DNA of 64,000 nucleotides from Torreya grandis (Eukaryota; Streptophyta; Pinopsida; Cupressales; Taxaceae): contig JARHVA010003167.1 of the NCBI GenBank assembly GCA_037957365.1, positions 345,001 through 409,000 of the forward strand, in the 5' to 3' direction. The first letter of the stretch is position 1, and every line of letters begins with the position of its first letter. Shown here one piece after another: positions 23,060-35,900 of this stretch. Below the pieces are notes generated by a model. It searched no databases. It saw nothing but the letters and a program-made list of their open reading frames with translations, and was not told the origin of the DNA. The translations under genes were made by a program, and so were the position numbers.

Positions 23060-24650
23060 AATGTTGAAGGAGAGAAATGGTGAGAGAATGAGGAGGTATT
23101 ACATAGATGAATTAGACCATACAAAAGATGAAAATAAAATTGGAATAATTAACTAATATTATCACCAATGAGAGAAGAAGACAAGGTTGTGATAAAACTA
23201 AGACATAGATCATGATGAAGAAATTCAACAAAAATAAGAACATCAAGATCAACCACCATCTATGGAAGAGAGGATGGTTTGGGATTTAGAAGAAAGAAAT
23301 GAAGGAATCAAAGTTGATGTTCTATATTATGAAGATATATTAAAACTAGAGAAGTTGATAGATTAGATGAATAGCATGGAAAAGTTCTTTAAGTGGGAGA
23401 CTATGAGAGAATACAAGAAGGTAAAGTTTACATGCATAAAATTGAAAGGTCATGCAATGATTTGGTGGGATTACCTACAAAAATAAAAATAGAGAAAAGG
23501 TAAAGAGAATATTAATTCATGGAAAAATATGGAGAAGAAGCTAAGGGAGAAATTTATTCTTGTAGATTATACACAAACCTTATATAGAAGATTTCAAAAT
23601 TTGAGATAAAATGATCACAGTATAAAAGTGTATACAGATGAATCTTATAAACTTTCCATACAAATAGGTCATGATAAAATAGAAGAGAAAATGGATGCAA
23701 GGTATGTAAGTTGTTTTAAATTTACTATTTAAGATGATTAAGCATGCATATAATACTTTGCATGGAGGAGGCTTATCAATTAGATTTGAAGGCAAAAAAA
23801 ATAGATAAAATTTTAGAAGAATATATTTTGGTCCAAGAAGAGGTGGATCCCCTCCAATAAGGCATAAGGTGAGTTCAATACCATCAAAAGTGGGTCTAAT
23901 AATAATATAGGTAAATAATCATGTGGTGTAGAAAGGCAAGATGAGAATAGGCAAGGGTTTCAATACCAACAAAGGGGAAGAGGGTTTCCAAGAGGACAAG
24001 GTTATGGTGGTGCTAAAGGATGGTTTTAAAATGAGTCTAGATATTATGTTTGTTATAGGTTTGGAAAATAAGGGCACATGGAAATTATATATTTTCTTTA
24101 TCAAGATCAAGAAAGGAGGCAAGAGGATCACCCAAGAGTGAATCTAGTTGAGGTTGAGATAGAAAAGAAAAATGATGAAATTATACTAGTAGATGTTGAA
24201 GAGAATATCATGATGAGAACAAAAATGATCTCTTCAAGGAAGGAACAAGTGTATAATAATGAAGGCGGTGATGATTGGCTGTGATCAAATTAATTTTCAA
24301 AAAAGATGTACTTCAAGTGGAAAAGTATGCAAAGTAATTATAGATTGTTGTAGTTGTAAAAATATGGTTTCTAAAAAAAATGATAGAGAAACTACATTGG
24401 CAATGTGAAAATCATCCTAATCCTTGCTGAATTTCATGGTTTAAGAAAGGTAATGAGGATACAATAGATGCTTAATCAAGTTTTCTATAGGAAAAACTTC
24501 TAATGATGAAATACAGTGTGATTTTATTCCGATGGATGCATGCCATGTGTTAGTAGGTAGACCATGGTAATTTGACAGGAAATTAAATTATGATGGATCA
24601 AAGAACATGTACACTTTTTGTAAAGGTGTTACAAAGGTAGTTGTATTTAC
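23060..24650 (+). pseudogene. gag and protease relics of gypsy A
   Basis: Around 23361-23800 the plus strand reads KKVKFTC.KLKGHA.IWWDYL and YTQTLYRRFQNLR pieces, a gypsy gag core. A broken zinc knuckle (CYR..K.GHME) lies near 24050-24090. The protease region follows at 24320-24580, recognised by MDACHVLVGRPW. Many stops are present. The spacing matches copies B and C. Confidence 0.7.
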
Positions 24651-24799
24651 CTTTTAAAGAGGAATAGAAGGCAGAAAGCATGATCTCTACTAAAGCATTT
24701 ATCCAAGATATGAAGGTGGTGGGCTATTTTTATGTATTAGTAACAAAGAATGAAGACATGAAAATGGTGAAAATACCATCAAAAATAGAAAGAGTGTTG

Positions 24800-26115
24800 T
24801 AATAATATATATACATTATGCCTGATGAGTTACTAAATGGTTTATCACCAAAGAGAGATATTCAACATCAAATCAATTTGATTCTAGTATCAACTATACC
24901 CAATCAAACAACTTATATGATGAATCTCATAGAACACCCAAAATTAAATAAACACATAATTGAATTGTTGAGAAAGAAGCTGATAAGGGAGAGTATGATT
25001 CTATGTGTAAGACCAGCATTTCTAACTCTAAATAAAGATGGAGGATGGACAATGTGTGTGGATAGTACATAAGTAATAAAATTACAATCAAGTAAAGGTT
25101 TTCTATACCTTGTTTAGATCATATGATGGATGTGCTTGTAGGAGGAAAATATTTTACAAATATTGATCTAAAGGGTGGTCATTATAAGATTTGAATTTGT
25201 GAAAGAGATGAGTGGAAAACTACATTCAAGATTAGGGATGGCTTATACAACTAGATGGTGATGCCACTCAAATTATGTAATGTACCTAGCACATTTTTGA
25301 GGATGATGAAGATAGTGCTATGAGAATATATTAATAAGTTTGTGGTTGTTTATTTTGATATTCAGTAAGACTAAATAAGAACACTTACAACATTTCAAAA
25401 TGGTATTGTTTGTTAAGAAAGGAGAAGTTGTAGGCAAATTTGAAGAAGTACAAGTTTGTATAGAAAAGTTTGGTATTTTTAGGATTTTTAGTTTCAATAT
25501 ATGGTGTAAGAATGAATGAAGAAAAGATAAAGGCAATTGTTGAGTTCCCTATTCCAAAAATCATTATATAAGTAACAAGTTTCCATGGTTTAACATTTTT
25601 TTACAAAAACATTATTAGAAATTTTAGCAGTATTGTGGCACCAATAACATATTGCATGGGAGGGAAAAGTTTTGCATGGATTAGAGTAGTCACAGAAAGC
25701 TTTGAATTTTTATGAAGATTAAAGAAAAAAAAAAGTTAAAATTACTAGATTTTGAAAAAGTGTTTGAAGTTGACTTTGATGCTTTATTTGTGGGAATTGG
25801 TGCTGTGTTGATTCAAGAAGGCAAGCCAATAGCATATTTCAGTGAGAAACTGAATGAGGTAAAAACAAAGTACTCCACCTATGATGTTAAAATTTATATA
25901 ATTATACAAGCATTAAGACATTAGAGGAATTTCTTGGTGACTTAGGAGTTTATCCTATTTACAGATCATGAGGCCTTGAGGTATGTGAATACACAAATGA
26001 AGTTGAATAGTAGACATGCAAAATGTGTATCTTTCTTGTAGGGGCATAATTTTGTTTTGAAACATAAATCAAAAAAATAGAATTAGGTAGCTAATGCATT
26101 GATCAAAAGAGTAAC
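24800..26115 (+). pseudogene. RT and RNase H relics of gypsy A
   Basis: The RT starts in 24818-25072 (MPDELLNGLSPKRDIQHQI, then MILCVRPAFLTLNKDGG). It runs on with a broken palm, where VVVYFDIQ replaces the expected FDD box because of a short deletion. RNase H is well preserved at 25712-26115: [20 protein letters not shown], then [22 protein letters not shown] and LKHKS. Stops and one deletion show it is inactive. Confidence 0.8.
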
Positions 26116-26379
26116 ATTATTAACTACTATAGTGAGTGAAGTAGTTGGATTTAAATCTATCAAAAAATTGTATGATATTGATTCATATTTTGGCAAGGTA
26201 GTTGAGTAGTGCAGGAATCTATTAATAGGTGGGAAAAATACTATTCATTGTGAGTATTGTATAAAAGAAGGTTATTTATTCAAAGGGAAATAGTTATGCA
26301 TTTCAAATAGGTCTCTATGAGATAATATAATAATAGAATTACATACTGGAGGTTAGGCTAAACATTTTGGTAAGATGAA

Positions 26380-27300
26380 TACAATAGCTTTCGTGGAGGA
26401 AAAGTATTTTTTGCCAAGTATGATGAGGGATGTGGCATGGTATGTTTATAGGTGTAGGATATGTTAGGTGGCTAAAGCACATGCAAAAAATACTAGATTA
26501 TACATCTCATTACTGATTCCAAGAGGACCATGGATAGATTGAAGTATAGATTGTGTTTAGATTACCAAACACAGAGAGAGGTAACGATTAAATTTTTGGT
26601 GTTGTAGACATATTTTATGAAATAGTTAATTTCATTACATGTAATAAAAATAAATATCCCACTAAAGTTATAGTATTATTTGTTAAGAATTTTGTGAGAT
26701 TGCATGGTCTTCCAAAAACTATTACTTCAGATAGAGAAACAAAAATTCTAAGTCATTTCTAGAGGACTTTGTATAAGAATATGGGTACTAATATATAATT
26801 TATTAGTTCATATCAGACACAAACATATGGATAAATATAAGTTTTGAATAAGATCTTGGAAAATTTGTTGAAATGCATAGTGGGAGAGAAGCCCGAGAAA
26901 TGGGAATTGACTTTACCATAAGCTATGTTTGTATATAATAGTTTAGTGAATAGATCAAAAGGAGAACCACCATTTCAAATTATTTTTTAGAGAAATCCTA
27001 TGGTTATTTTATATTTGATACAATTACCAATTATAGATCGAATTAGTAATGATGCAGAAGCATTTGTAGGGCATATGCAATAGTTATAAGGAGTAAGAAA
27101 AAAGTTGCAGGAAATTAATGAGAACTATAAAGTATTATAAGATGTGAGAATAAGATCTAAGGTATATGAATAAGGAGAGTTGGTAATGTTTTACTTGAGG
27201 AAATAAATATTTTAAAAAGGTACATACAACAAGTTGAAGTATAAAAAAATTGATCCATGAAGAATTGTGAAGAAAATAAATGATAATATTTATGAGGTGA
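26380..27300 (+). pseudogene. integrase relic of gypsy A
   Basis: Readable blocks are VEEKYFLPSMMRDVA.YVYR, CRIC.VAKAHA, a damaged core with ARLHGLPKTITSDRE-like residues at 26695-26740, and a late block with KPEKWELTLP. The order matches the zinc finger and core of gypsy integrases. Copies B and C repeat the same blocks. Confidence 0.75.
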
Positions 27301-27660
27301 GTCTACCATAGAATTTTGATATCTCTCAGTATTTAATATTTTAGATTTATATTAATTCCATGAAAAATATGGTGAAGGTGATGAATATGAAGAATTAAAT
27401 TAGGAACAATAGGTTCTAAATAAGAAGAAGGAATCAATAGTGTAGTTTTTGGATATGAAGAAAGTGAGCACAAGGCAAGGAAATTATAATAGGTATTTGG
27501 TCCAGTAGGAAGGATTACAGATATAAGACAACACTTAGATTATATAATGGGAGCTAAAGAAGATTGACAAAGAAAAATGGTAGCAGTAAAATCAGGGCAA
27601 TTCACAACAGTTGAGTTATTTTCAACCAAAGAAGAATGATACAGAAAAAGAAGAATGAAT

Positions 27661-27840
27661 CGTCACCGAACCAGTCTAGCATGGGCCCCCTATAACCTCC
27701 AGGGATGCCTGGTAAACTTTTTTACGTGACCGGTGACGCTGGCATGACACGCCCTCCAGTACCACGGGGCGGGGCGGACTCGAACTCATGACCAGCTGAG
27801 TCGCAACGAAAGTACTTAGGCAACCAAGCCAAGCCCCCCA
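27661..27840 (-). mobile_element. tRNA-derived SINE
   Basis: About 180 bp of GC-rich DNA that stands out from the AT-rich LTR around it. On the minus strand it begins GGGGGGCTTGGCTTGGTTG, with an A-box-like TGGCTTGGTTGCC. A good polymerase III B box, GAGTTCGAGTCC, follows at about 27776-27787. These boxes mark a tRNA-derived SINE head. No target duplication is seen. About 250 bp of the host LTR is missing at the insertion, so a deletion accompanied or followed it. Confidence 0.7.
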
Positions 27841-28114
27841 CTCATCATATAGGATAATTTTAGTGTTTAGATTATTTTTAGATAATTTTAGAGTTGCACG
27901 TGCTTACATACAAAACTTACTAAAAATAGTAGCTGCTAAAAATATAAGTTTTAAAAAAAAAAAATTTTTGCATGTCAAATCTAATTCCAAGTTAAGGATT
28001 ATTTATTCATGGTTTATAATTATTTAAAATCAATCAATGTGAATCAATTTTGATTTATTGTTTTATATCTTGGCCTATTGTAATTTTGGTCTTAATAGTA
28101 ATTTGGTTCATTAT
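27841..28114 (+). repeat. 3' LTR remnant of gypsy A
   Basis: It matches the second half of the family LTR (from ATAGGATAATTTTAGTG to TTGGTTCATTAT). The first few bases of this LTR remain at 27638-27660 before the SINE, and the middle is lost. Confidence 0.75.
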
Positions 28115-28775
28115 CTTCAGCTTTGTTTCCTTTTTAACAATCCTTATTAATATGCCCTATTTTAACTCAGTGCCATGACTTTGTGTTACTCTTATTAGCT
28201 TTTAACTTAGATCTAGATATGCGTTTAGAGGTTTTTCATCTTTCTCTATATCTTCCCCTAGAAATCATAACTTCAAGTGTAGAAGTCTCTAAAACATATT
28301 TTTTCCTCATTTTCTTAGCCAACAATGATCCCATAATAGAATCGTAGTCAATATAATTAGTAGTATCGAAGCGAATCAAAGTTACTATAAGATCTCAAGA
28401 ATATATCAAAGTACATAATAGGGTGACTACTTTATCTTTATTATCCACTTCACACTAATACTAGTCAATTGGCATAACAGAGTATTTAAAATATTTAAAT
28501 GATCAAAAAAAATTATGCCTTATTTCATTCATAATTTATACAACTATCTCCTCAATTGAATATAACTTGTTATATATTTTTTCATCTACAAGCCTTATAA
28601 TCTAGTCCATAATCCTATTGTGGTCTTTTCTCTATCTATGTTGATAAGATCCTCATTTTCTTAGCAAATCGTACTATAGTAAGAGCTTTTGTATCTAGTT
28701 CTTCCCATTCATTATCATTCATCATCACATGTTTATTAGCCTTTTTGTTTGGGGCTTTGTGCATCATATATTTCA
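28115..28775 (-). pseudogene. copia gag of X, inner part
   Basis: Between the two nested elements the minus strand resumes gag of X. Near 28700 it reads WEELDTKALTIV, a conserved copia gag block. Near 28120-28190 the zinc knuckle reads W.-V-KIGHINKDC, with one cysteine codon changed to a stop. Frameshifts are frequent. Confidence 0.7.
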
Positions 28776-30159
28776 CCAACTGTTTCTATACGATTTTCGC
28801 TTTCTACATTCAAAGAGAGAATAAGAAACTAAGAGATGGTATAGGGTTAGAAGATACCCAGATGAGGTCTTGTGCACTATTATCCAGATGACGTAGGGAC
28901 TCCTCTTTGGTTGTGGAGGATGACACCTGTAGAAGAAAGAGACTATTACAAAGAAGGTGTTAGATGAGGAGATGGTGGGCTGTCAAGCAAAAGCTTGATC
29001 CCAGAAGTACAAAGACTTCTTTGAGGGATGTCAACCCACTGATTGATAAAAATAATGTCTGATAAAAGGCAAAATGATAAAAGACTAAAATGATTAGAAA
29101 CTAAAATAGAAATAGAAGCAAATGCTTACCTAAATGGTGCTGTCAGTCTAGTCACAGTCATCAACGTCGGTTAGACTTCCGGCATCGATTGTTCAAGTCT
29201 ACTGACGTCAGTTAGTCTGCCAATGTCGGTGGGGGTAGTGGTTGATGTCGATTAGGACAATGGTCTGGGATAGGGTCTGGATGAGTTTATGTTCTATGAA
29301 TGAGGTCTAGATGGGTTTATGGTCTATGGATGGGTCTGAGAAGGACTCTGGGTCTGGTTGAATGCTCTGTGCAGGGTCTAGGCAGAGTTGCAGGGACAAT
29401 GGACAAAGTGTATGTTCAAAAAAGGAGGATAGAGGTGATAAGGATATGGGAAGGCCTCTCAGCCCTTTCGAGAGGGAGTCAAGTCTGGTCTGGCTGAATA
29501 ACAAATAGATTAAAAAGAAAATACTGAAATGAAAATAGTAGAAAATACTTACCTCATACCTGTTGGAGAAGGAATGTTGCAGACTGGTTGTACCTGTTGC
29601 TGGTGCTACTGGTGTGAAGGCCCTATTACTAGTGGAGTGGCTGATGCAGAGTACCTATTATTGTTGTAGCTTGTTGTGTATATCGGAGAGAGGGAATGAG
29701 AGGTCTAATGATTGGAAGGATTGACGGATTGAGGATTGAAAGATTAGATTGCTGAAGGTCAAAAGGGTAGATTTGAGAGAGCGAGAAAAGTGGGATCCAC
29801 ACTCCAGAGGTGAAATGCAGTTTTGAAGGCAACCGATGCTGGAAATACCACTGATTTCTGTCGATAGTTGACCGATGTCGGTGGCTGGAAGGCAGGGAAA
29901 AAGGCTAAAAATAGCCTTTTGTCCGTTTTCCCAACTACCGGGTCAGCGGGTCTGAGGAAGAAACGGTCAAAGGTGGCTTAATAGGCATGGGAAATGAGTG
30001 GGATAAGGTAAATGGGGTCTTAAATCATTTAAGACTTGGCAAGGGGTAGTGGAGGGCAAGTTAGAATAGGTCATAGGGTGATAAATGAGGGTATCCAAGG
30101 GTAAAGAATCCAAGGAGAGGAGAGGTGGCATGGGTGAGGTGGCAAGGGGAGAGAAAGAA

Positions 30160-30198
30160 TTATTAATTTAAAATAAGATAATTATTTTAAATTAATAA
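30160..30198. repeat. perfect AT-rich inverted repeat in LTR
   Basis: Arms of 17 bases, TTATTAATTTAAAATAA and its exact complement, are separated by GATAA. An identical structure lies at 38503-38541 in the other LTR. In minus orientation it lies in the U3 region, about 100 bases from the LTR start. Confidence 0.95.
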
Positions 30199-30276
30199 GA
30201 CATAGGTTTAGGCATGGTTAGAAGTGGAAAGGGACCAAGGGGACCAAGGGGGGAGATGAGGAGGATGACCAAGGGA

Positions 30277-30299
30277 GTAGACACGATTTCGGTGTCTAC
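30277..30299. repeat. terminal hairpin of the LTR
   Basis: GTAGACAC and GTGTCTAC flank a 7-base loop, one base from the LTR end. The same hairpin ends the other LTR at 38621-38643. Perfect inverted repeats of this length just inside an LTR terminus are unusual and may mark integrase recognition. Confidence 0.9.
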
Positions 30300-30300
30300 A

Positions 30301-32900
30301 TTTGCTCCTTTTTGTCTTGTTGGTTGTTCTGGACGAACTGCAAGACAAAAATAGGAGTAGGTTGCCCCAGGTATGGGATGAGGTTGGTTTCATCTTGTTG
30401 GTTGTTCAAATGAATTACAAGACAAAAATAGGACGGTTGGTTGCCCCGATGTGGGATCAGGTATTCCCCCTCAAAGCGAGAGTTGAGGGAAGGGAACTTG
30501 GAGTCAGGTGCCAATTTGATAGAGAGTGGATGGAAATGGTGAGTGTGGAGTGTGAATGCTGCAAAAGTCATGATTGCATGTATACCACTTCATGAGATGG
30601 TTAGGTCAAATTATCACAGGTTGAGGGTCGAGGAGTGCCAAAATTGAAATAACTGGGCCCCAACATTTAGTCGTAGCTGATCGGGTTATTCAATCTAGGT
30701 TGTAGCTCCAATGGTCATCGCGTTCTAGGTATCCTAGGCTTAGGAAGTGCTCCTGGAAACATGAAAATGTCACAAGTAGTGGGGATCAATCAGCTTGCGA
30801 TTTTATACTTGTGAGGGTCAAAATATGGGTTATGGACAATTTTGCTAACCATTCGTGAGGTAGCATACATGCAAAAAAAACCAAGGCAACGTCGTCTTAG
30901 AAGTGGTCAGAGTTGAGGGAGATAGGTATGATCTCCAATGGTCATTTGTCGAGGTGGGTCGAGATAGATAGCTAGTTGAATGAATGAATGGATGAAAGAA
31001 TGTGCCTGAGCTAACCCCAAAAGATGTTATGTCAACTGAGTGCTACCTACATAGCCCTTGTTGGAAGGGCCTCAGGCCAATGTAGTTCTCCCTAAAAGGG
31101 AGGAAGAGGGTCGAAGTGGTCAATGGTCTTGGATGAGGTCAAGTCATGGTCAAAGGGAGGAAAGAAGGTTTGTCCATCAGAGAGACGAACAAACCAGGGT
31201 GGTCGAGCTAACCCCAGAGGATGTCATGTCATCTGAGTGTTGCCTACATAGCCCTAGTCTTAGGGCCTCAGACCAATGTAGTTCAGACTAGTTGACAAGT
31301 TGGTCGATAGGTTGGTTTGATCATGTGTCAAAATGATGAGGATAAGATGATGCTACAGCATTTTCCATACTGTGTGATGGTGTATTCTGTAACATTGGTT
31401 GAGGGGTCTTTCATCCCTAGCAATTTTCCATATTCGTGATGGATGTATGCTAAAAATGAATTGATGTCTATTTATGCTACAGCAAGTAATGGTTTATGCT
31501 TAACATAAATTGTGTGGTCGATAGTTTCCATGTGTATTGGTGTCCATAGAAACTAGTGTGAATGGTTTATGATAATGTTTTATGGTTTGAAAAAGGTTTG
31601 GTTGGCAAATGATGTGGTTGAATGTGACCAAAGTGTGACAAAAAGTGAAAGGAAAATTGCTCTTTCATTGACACGGACCAGAATAATGGCATAGATAGGG
31701 ATTGTTAGAACAAAATCCCCATTCATGCATTATGTCGTTGACCATGGGTTGTGTTGGAGAGGTAATCGAATCACTTTGACATTAAAATGAGCTCGAAGTC
31801 CCTTGAGTAGGTGATATGATAGGTGAGGATGGGGTAACCCTTTTTTTAGAGCAGAGATAACTTTGCCCCTTTATATAGGAGACCCTGAGACAACTACAAG
31901 CCAAGTCCATGACCCCCCCCTTTTTTTTTGAGTAGACTGATCAATGCGGGAAGTCTACATAGAGATGTCATTTTGTTTTATGGTCATTTGTGAAGCTGAT
32001 CGATGCAGGAAGTTTCTCAGAAAGTGATATTTGTAGCAATATTTTAGTCATAGACATCCTTTGAGGGAGTGGTCTATATTTTTACTTTATATATATATGA
32101 ATAGCTATCCTTTAAGGGAGCAGTCTATTAGCTATAGCAATGATAGTATAGCTGTCCTTCGAGGGAGTAGTCTGCTTTTTGATTTGATTTTGTGACCTTG
32201 GATATTTTGACATCTTGATTTTTTTTTGACAAAATTTTGAGTCATGGACAAGACTAGAGAAGTTCAAGGGCTCCCTTTTATTAGGACAAAGCATCCATAT
32301 TGTATAAAAGGGTTGTAGAGGATTTGTTAAGGGGAATAGGGTTGAAAGGAATGAGGACTAAGAGGACAAGGGTTGCTCAAGGGATGAGCTCAAGTTAAAT
32401 GTCATGTGAGTGAGTACTCGACTAATAGTAGAATGGTCACAGATGTAAGGTATTAAAGGGCTCAAGTTCTGATAAGTCCCTGGTCCATGCTTGTGTGTTA
32501 AAGGTTCGAGTCAATTAGGAGCAAATTTTGCCCCATTTGCCTCTTCGAGATTGGTCACGTGTTGATTGATGCTTGGTTGTCGATTGGTTGATGATTAAGA
32601 GGTTTGGTTGTTTGATATTTGGTCGATGATTGGTCGAGGTCAGTTGGATGATTGGTCAAGGTCAGGGTTGATGTTTGGTCGATGGCTGGTCGAGGTTTAG
32701 GATTAAAAGAGTGATTGATATTTGGTCGAGACTAAGTTGAAAGGTTGGTCAAGGCTTGGATGAACGTTGAATTCCCCCAGTAGCTAGGGAGAATGTTTAA
32801 AGGTCCATTGAGGCTTGGTGTTCAGATTGACTGTGTTGATGTCGAATAAATGGGTTAAAGGTAGCAAAGGGACCATAGTCTGATGTGGAGATCTTGATTA
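30301..32900. other. noncoding 3' region of the gag-only element
   Basis: No long frame on the coding (minus) strand and no pol motif. It holds a duplicated segment of about 85 bp (about 31008-31093 and 31200-31288, sharing CTACATAGCCCT and GGGCCTCAG.CCAATGTAG). Three GAGGGAGT.GTCT-like boxes lie at 32050-32175. A run of short TTGGTCGA-rich repeats covers 32560-32760. A downstream noncoding region like this is known from non-autonomous elements. Its role here is unknown. Confidence 0.6.
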
Positions 32901-32955
32901 AGGTGATGAGGTTTGAGAAGCATGGGTCAGTGTTGATGATTTATCGAAGGGGTGG

Positions 32956-35900
32956 TCAAGAGGATCCTTGATGAGAAGGGTATCCTTTTTTCTGGTGTTG
33001 ATGAATGATAGCTTTAAGAGTGCAATAACGCTCAGTCTCATGTCCCGGCATGTGATGATAGTGACAAAATTTAGAGTTGTCGAACCAAGATGGTCTTGAT
33101 CCGAGAGTTGACGAGTGTGAAGATGAGGAGGTTTGGGAGACAAGGGACGGTGTTGAAGGTTTGTTGATAATGTGGTCAAGAAGAAGGGTGTCTTTCTCCA
33201 AGCATTGGAGAATGACAACCTTGAGGGCACAACAATGCTCAGTGTCGTGCCTAGGCATGTGATGATACACACAAATCTGAGTGTCATCGAACAAGGGCAG
33301 TTTTGGTCTGAGAGATTGATATGGTTTGAGAGGTGAGAGATTGATGTGAGAAGACTGCAACAATTGCCATAATAGCAAGGCATAAGAACCTGGTAATGGG
33401 TCTGTGTGTCTTGTTACAGTTGGGGTTGATGACTTTGGTTTGAGAGGCGTAAAAGGCATTGGTCATACCATTTTTTTTGTGGATGGTGTAGCCACACGTG
33501 GAGATGGCACTTTGGTGGTGATAGGTGTTAGATGTTTGAGAGGAAATATATGTCTGATGGGTTGAGGGGATAATGGAGGTGACTTGCCTCTATAAAGTAT
33601 GGGAGTAGGAAGCACTCTTATTAGGGTGGATGGGTGTGGGCCCAAAATTGAAGGTAGTGATGAAGGTGGGGGAGGAATTTTTTGGTGTGGTTTAGTGGCC
33701 TTCTTTGGTTTTTGTTGAGGGCCACTATTGTGTGAGGCGAGGTTAGATACGGGTTTGGGTTCAGATGAGGACGGAGGTGAGTGAGATGTAGCAATCTCAG
33801 GCAAAAGGCAAGAGGAAACCGTGACTGGGTCTTCCTCGATCGAAATGGGTGAAGAGACTGGTTCTTCTCTTGGTGGAGAAGAAATAAGAGAGTGCAACTC
33901 CTCAAGAGGGTAGAGGGCAGGGATGGTTGTGCCTTCAACTTGTGGTTGAGGAGTAGGCAAGGTAGGGTCCTCCATTGGTAGGAGGAAGGATGAAGGTGGG
34001 GATAATGGCATAGGTATGGTCAAGGCATCCTCCAATATGAGAGAGGTCGATGGAGAACTAATAGGAGAAGAAAGCTCTTCTACCTATGGAGAAGGTTGGT
34101 CAGGGACAAGAGGTGAGACAGTGTTGACCATGTGTATGTCATGCTCTTAGGAGCTATCGGTCACGGTATGCACACGGTTTTGATTAAGAGGATGGTTAGG
34201 AAAGGGTTGTTTGAAGATGTCGATGTTTTGATTGGGTGGCATGGTTGGGTTATCCAAAACAAGATCCCCCTTGTCGATCATGTCTTGAATGATGTTTTTG
34301 AAGGTTCGGCAATTGTTGATGTCATGGCCTTGGACATGGTGAAAGTGACAGAAGTCGTTCTCCCTATACCATGTAGGGAGGGATTTTGAGGGGTTGAATT
34401 GGAGGGAGATTGAGGACCCCTTGCTTGATTAGTTTTTCCAAAACAAAAGCGTATGATTCTCCAAGTGGAGTGTATGAACACTGAATGTACCGTTGTTAGA
34501 ATTATTTGGTGATGCTTTGAGATGTTGAAGTTTGAGATTGATTAGTTGTCGTTGAAAATGGTGATCTAACGACCACAGTGTTGGCCACTCCTTTGGATTT
34601 AGAATTGGCAGAAGAAGGTCTGGAAGAAGAAGGGTCATCAAATTTTGCGTTGGTATTACGTAATTTGACCTTATCCTGTTCAATGGTACGGAGTTCAAGC
34701 TTTCAGGCCATGGTGAAAGCTTCATCAAAAGTGCAGAATGTTTGAACCCACAAGGTAGAAGAGATGTGGGTGGCACATGCTTGAGAAAAGAGCTCGATGA
34801 GCTCAGGTTGAGGCAAGGAGGAGAGCTAGTTAATCAAGCATCTCCAACGAGTGACAAAATTGACTATTGATTCATCGTCAAATTGCTTGATGGAGTAGAG
34901 GTTTGTGATTGAGACCTTTTTGGTGATATTGATTGCAAAATGGTCAAGAAATAATTCGCTGAGTTGAGTAAATGAAAAGATAGAATGTCTGGTAAGAGAG
35001 CTATACCAGTCAAGGGCGGGGCCAGAAAGTGACAAGGGGAAGGTACGTAACAACAATGCATCGTCATGCGCTATAAGATAACAAGCATGTCTGAATGCTC
35101 GTAGGTGCTGTTGCAGGCCTTCCTTACTCTGGAAGTGAGTAAACTTAGGAAGCTCCCACTAACTGGGATATGGTCAGATTGGGACGGAGGGATGGATGGG
35201 TTCATTATAAATTTGGTCATATGAGAGGGCATTGCTTGAACCGAAAATAGAAGCCTCAAGACTAGACATTTTGTCCATCAGCATTTTGATTATATCTGCT
35301 AACAGATTTGTGGGTGGAGCACCCCCTAGGTTGTAGGATGCTTGAAAGGTGCTAGAGGGGGCATACGACATAGTCAGTTGCGTCTGTACAGCCACAATGT
35401 ATTGATAACTAGTCGTTGGGACAGTAGTGGAAGCCAAGGGTGGTTGCATTGTGAAGGTAGAAGGCATGGCTAGGCTAGATACTGCCAAAGATGGTTGCAT
35501 GGCGGCATTGGCAAAAGGGGAGGTAGACACTCCTGCATTTATGGGCGTAAGAGTGTGTGGAGTCAAGACAATCAAGTTCTGGTATGATGTAGAACTTGGT
35601 AGAATTGCGTGTGGTTGAGGGGGTAATGGAACCCCGATGGAGGTCGGTCCAAAAATAGATGGGGAGGCTAAACCTTGCGTATTGGCCATGGTTGGGTTAA
35701 TGGTTGAGGCAATAGTCTGAGTCATAAAAGGCTGGGTAGCAGATGGTGTTGACATCATCATTGCTTCATGTAAAAGGTCTCACATTTGGTTTCTTGCGAG
35801 ATTGTTTTGGAGGGCTTTGACATTGAAGTACAAGAATCTTCCAAAATCTTGGTCCCCTTCAGGGACAATGGGAGACTGAGTTGGGGTCGGTCGAGTAGGA

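Larger units (their letters stand above)
22490..28114 (+). mobile_element. Ty3/gypsy element A, nested in copia X
   Basis: A plus-strand gypsy element of the same family as B and C. Its 5' LTR is 22490-23039, followed by a primer site (CTGGTATCAAAGCAAGC, about 23040-23055). Internal relics run gag, protease, RT, RNase H, integrase to about 27640. The 3' LTR remnant is 27640-28114, with a SINE inside. It lies between the zinc knuckle and protease of X. I could not find a matching target duplication (flanks TTTCT and CTTCA), so an edge may be altered. Confidence 0.85.
28781..30300 (-). repeat. 3' LTR of the gag-only element
   Basis: 1520 bp. On the minus strand it starts TGTAGACACCGAAATCGTG and ends CGTATAGAAACA. 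It carries a terminal hairpin (30277-30299) and a second perfect AT-rich hairpin (30160-30198). Several GACGTC-like palindromes lie around 29160-29240. Confidence 0.95.

Noticed and set aside
29300..29504. Overlapping open frames on both strands inside an LTR, also at 37543-37848
   Set aside because: They lie in the LTRs of the gag-only element, upstream or downstream of its gag, with no protein similarity that I recognise. The frames differ between the two LTR copies.
30301..32900. Hidden pol gene of the gag-only element
   Set aside because: No catalytic box of protease, RT or integrase was readable in the minus-strand frames; left open for a profile search.
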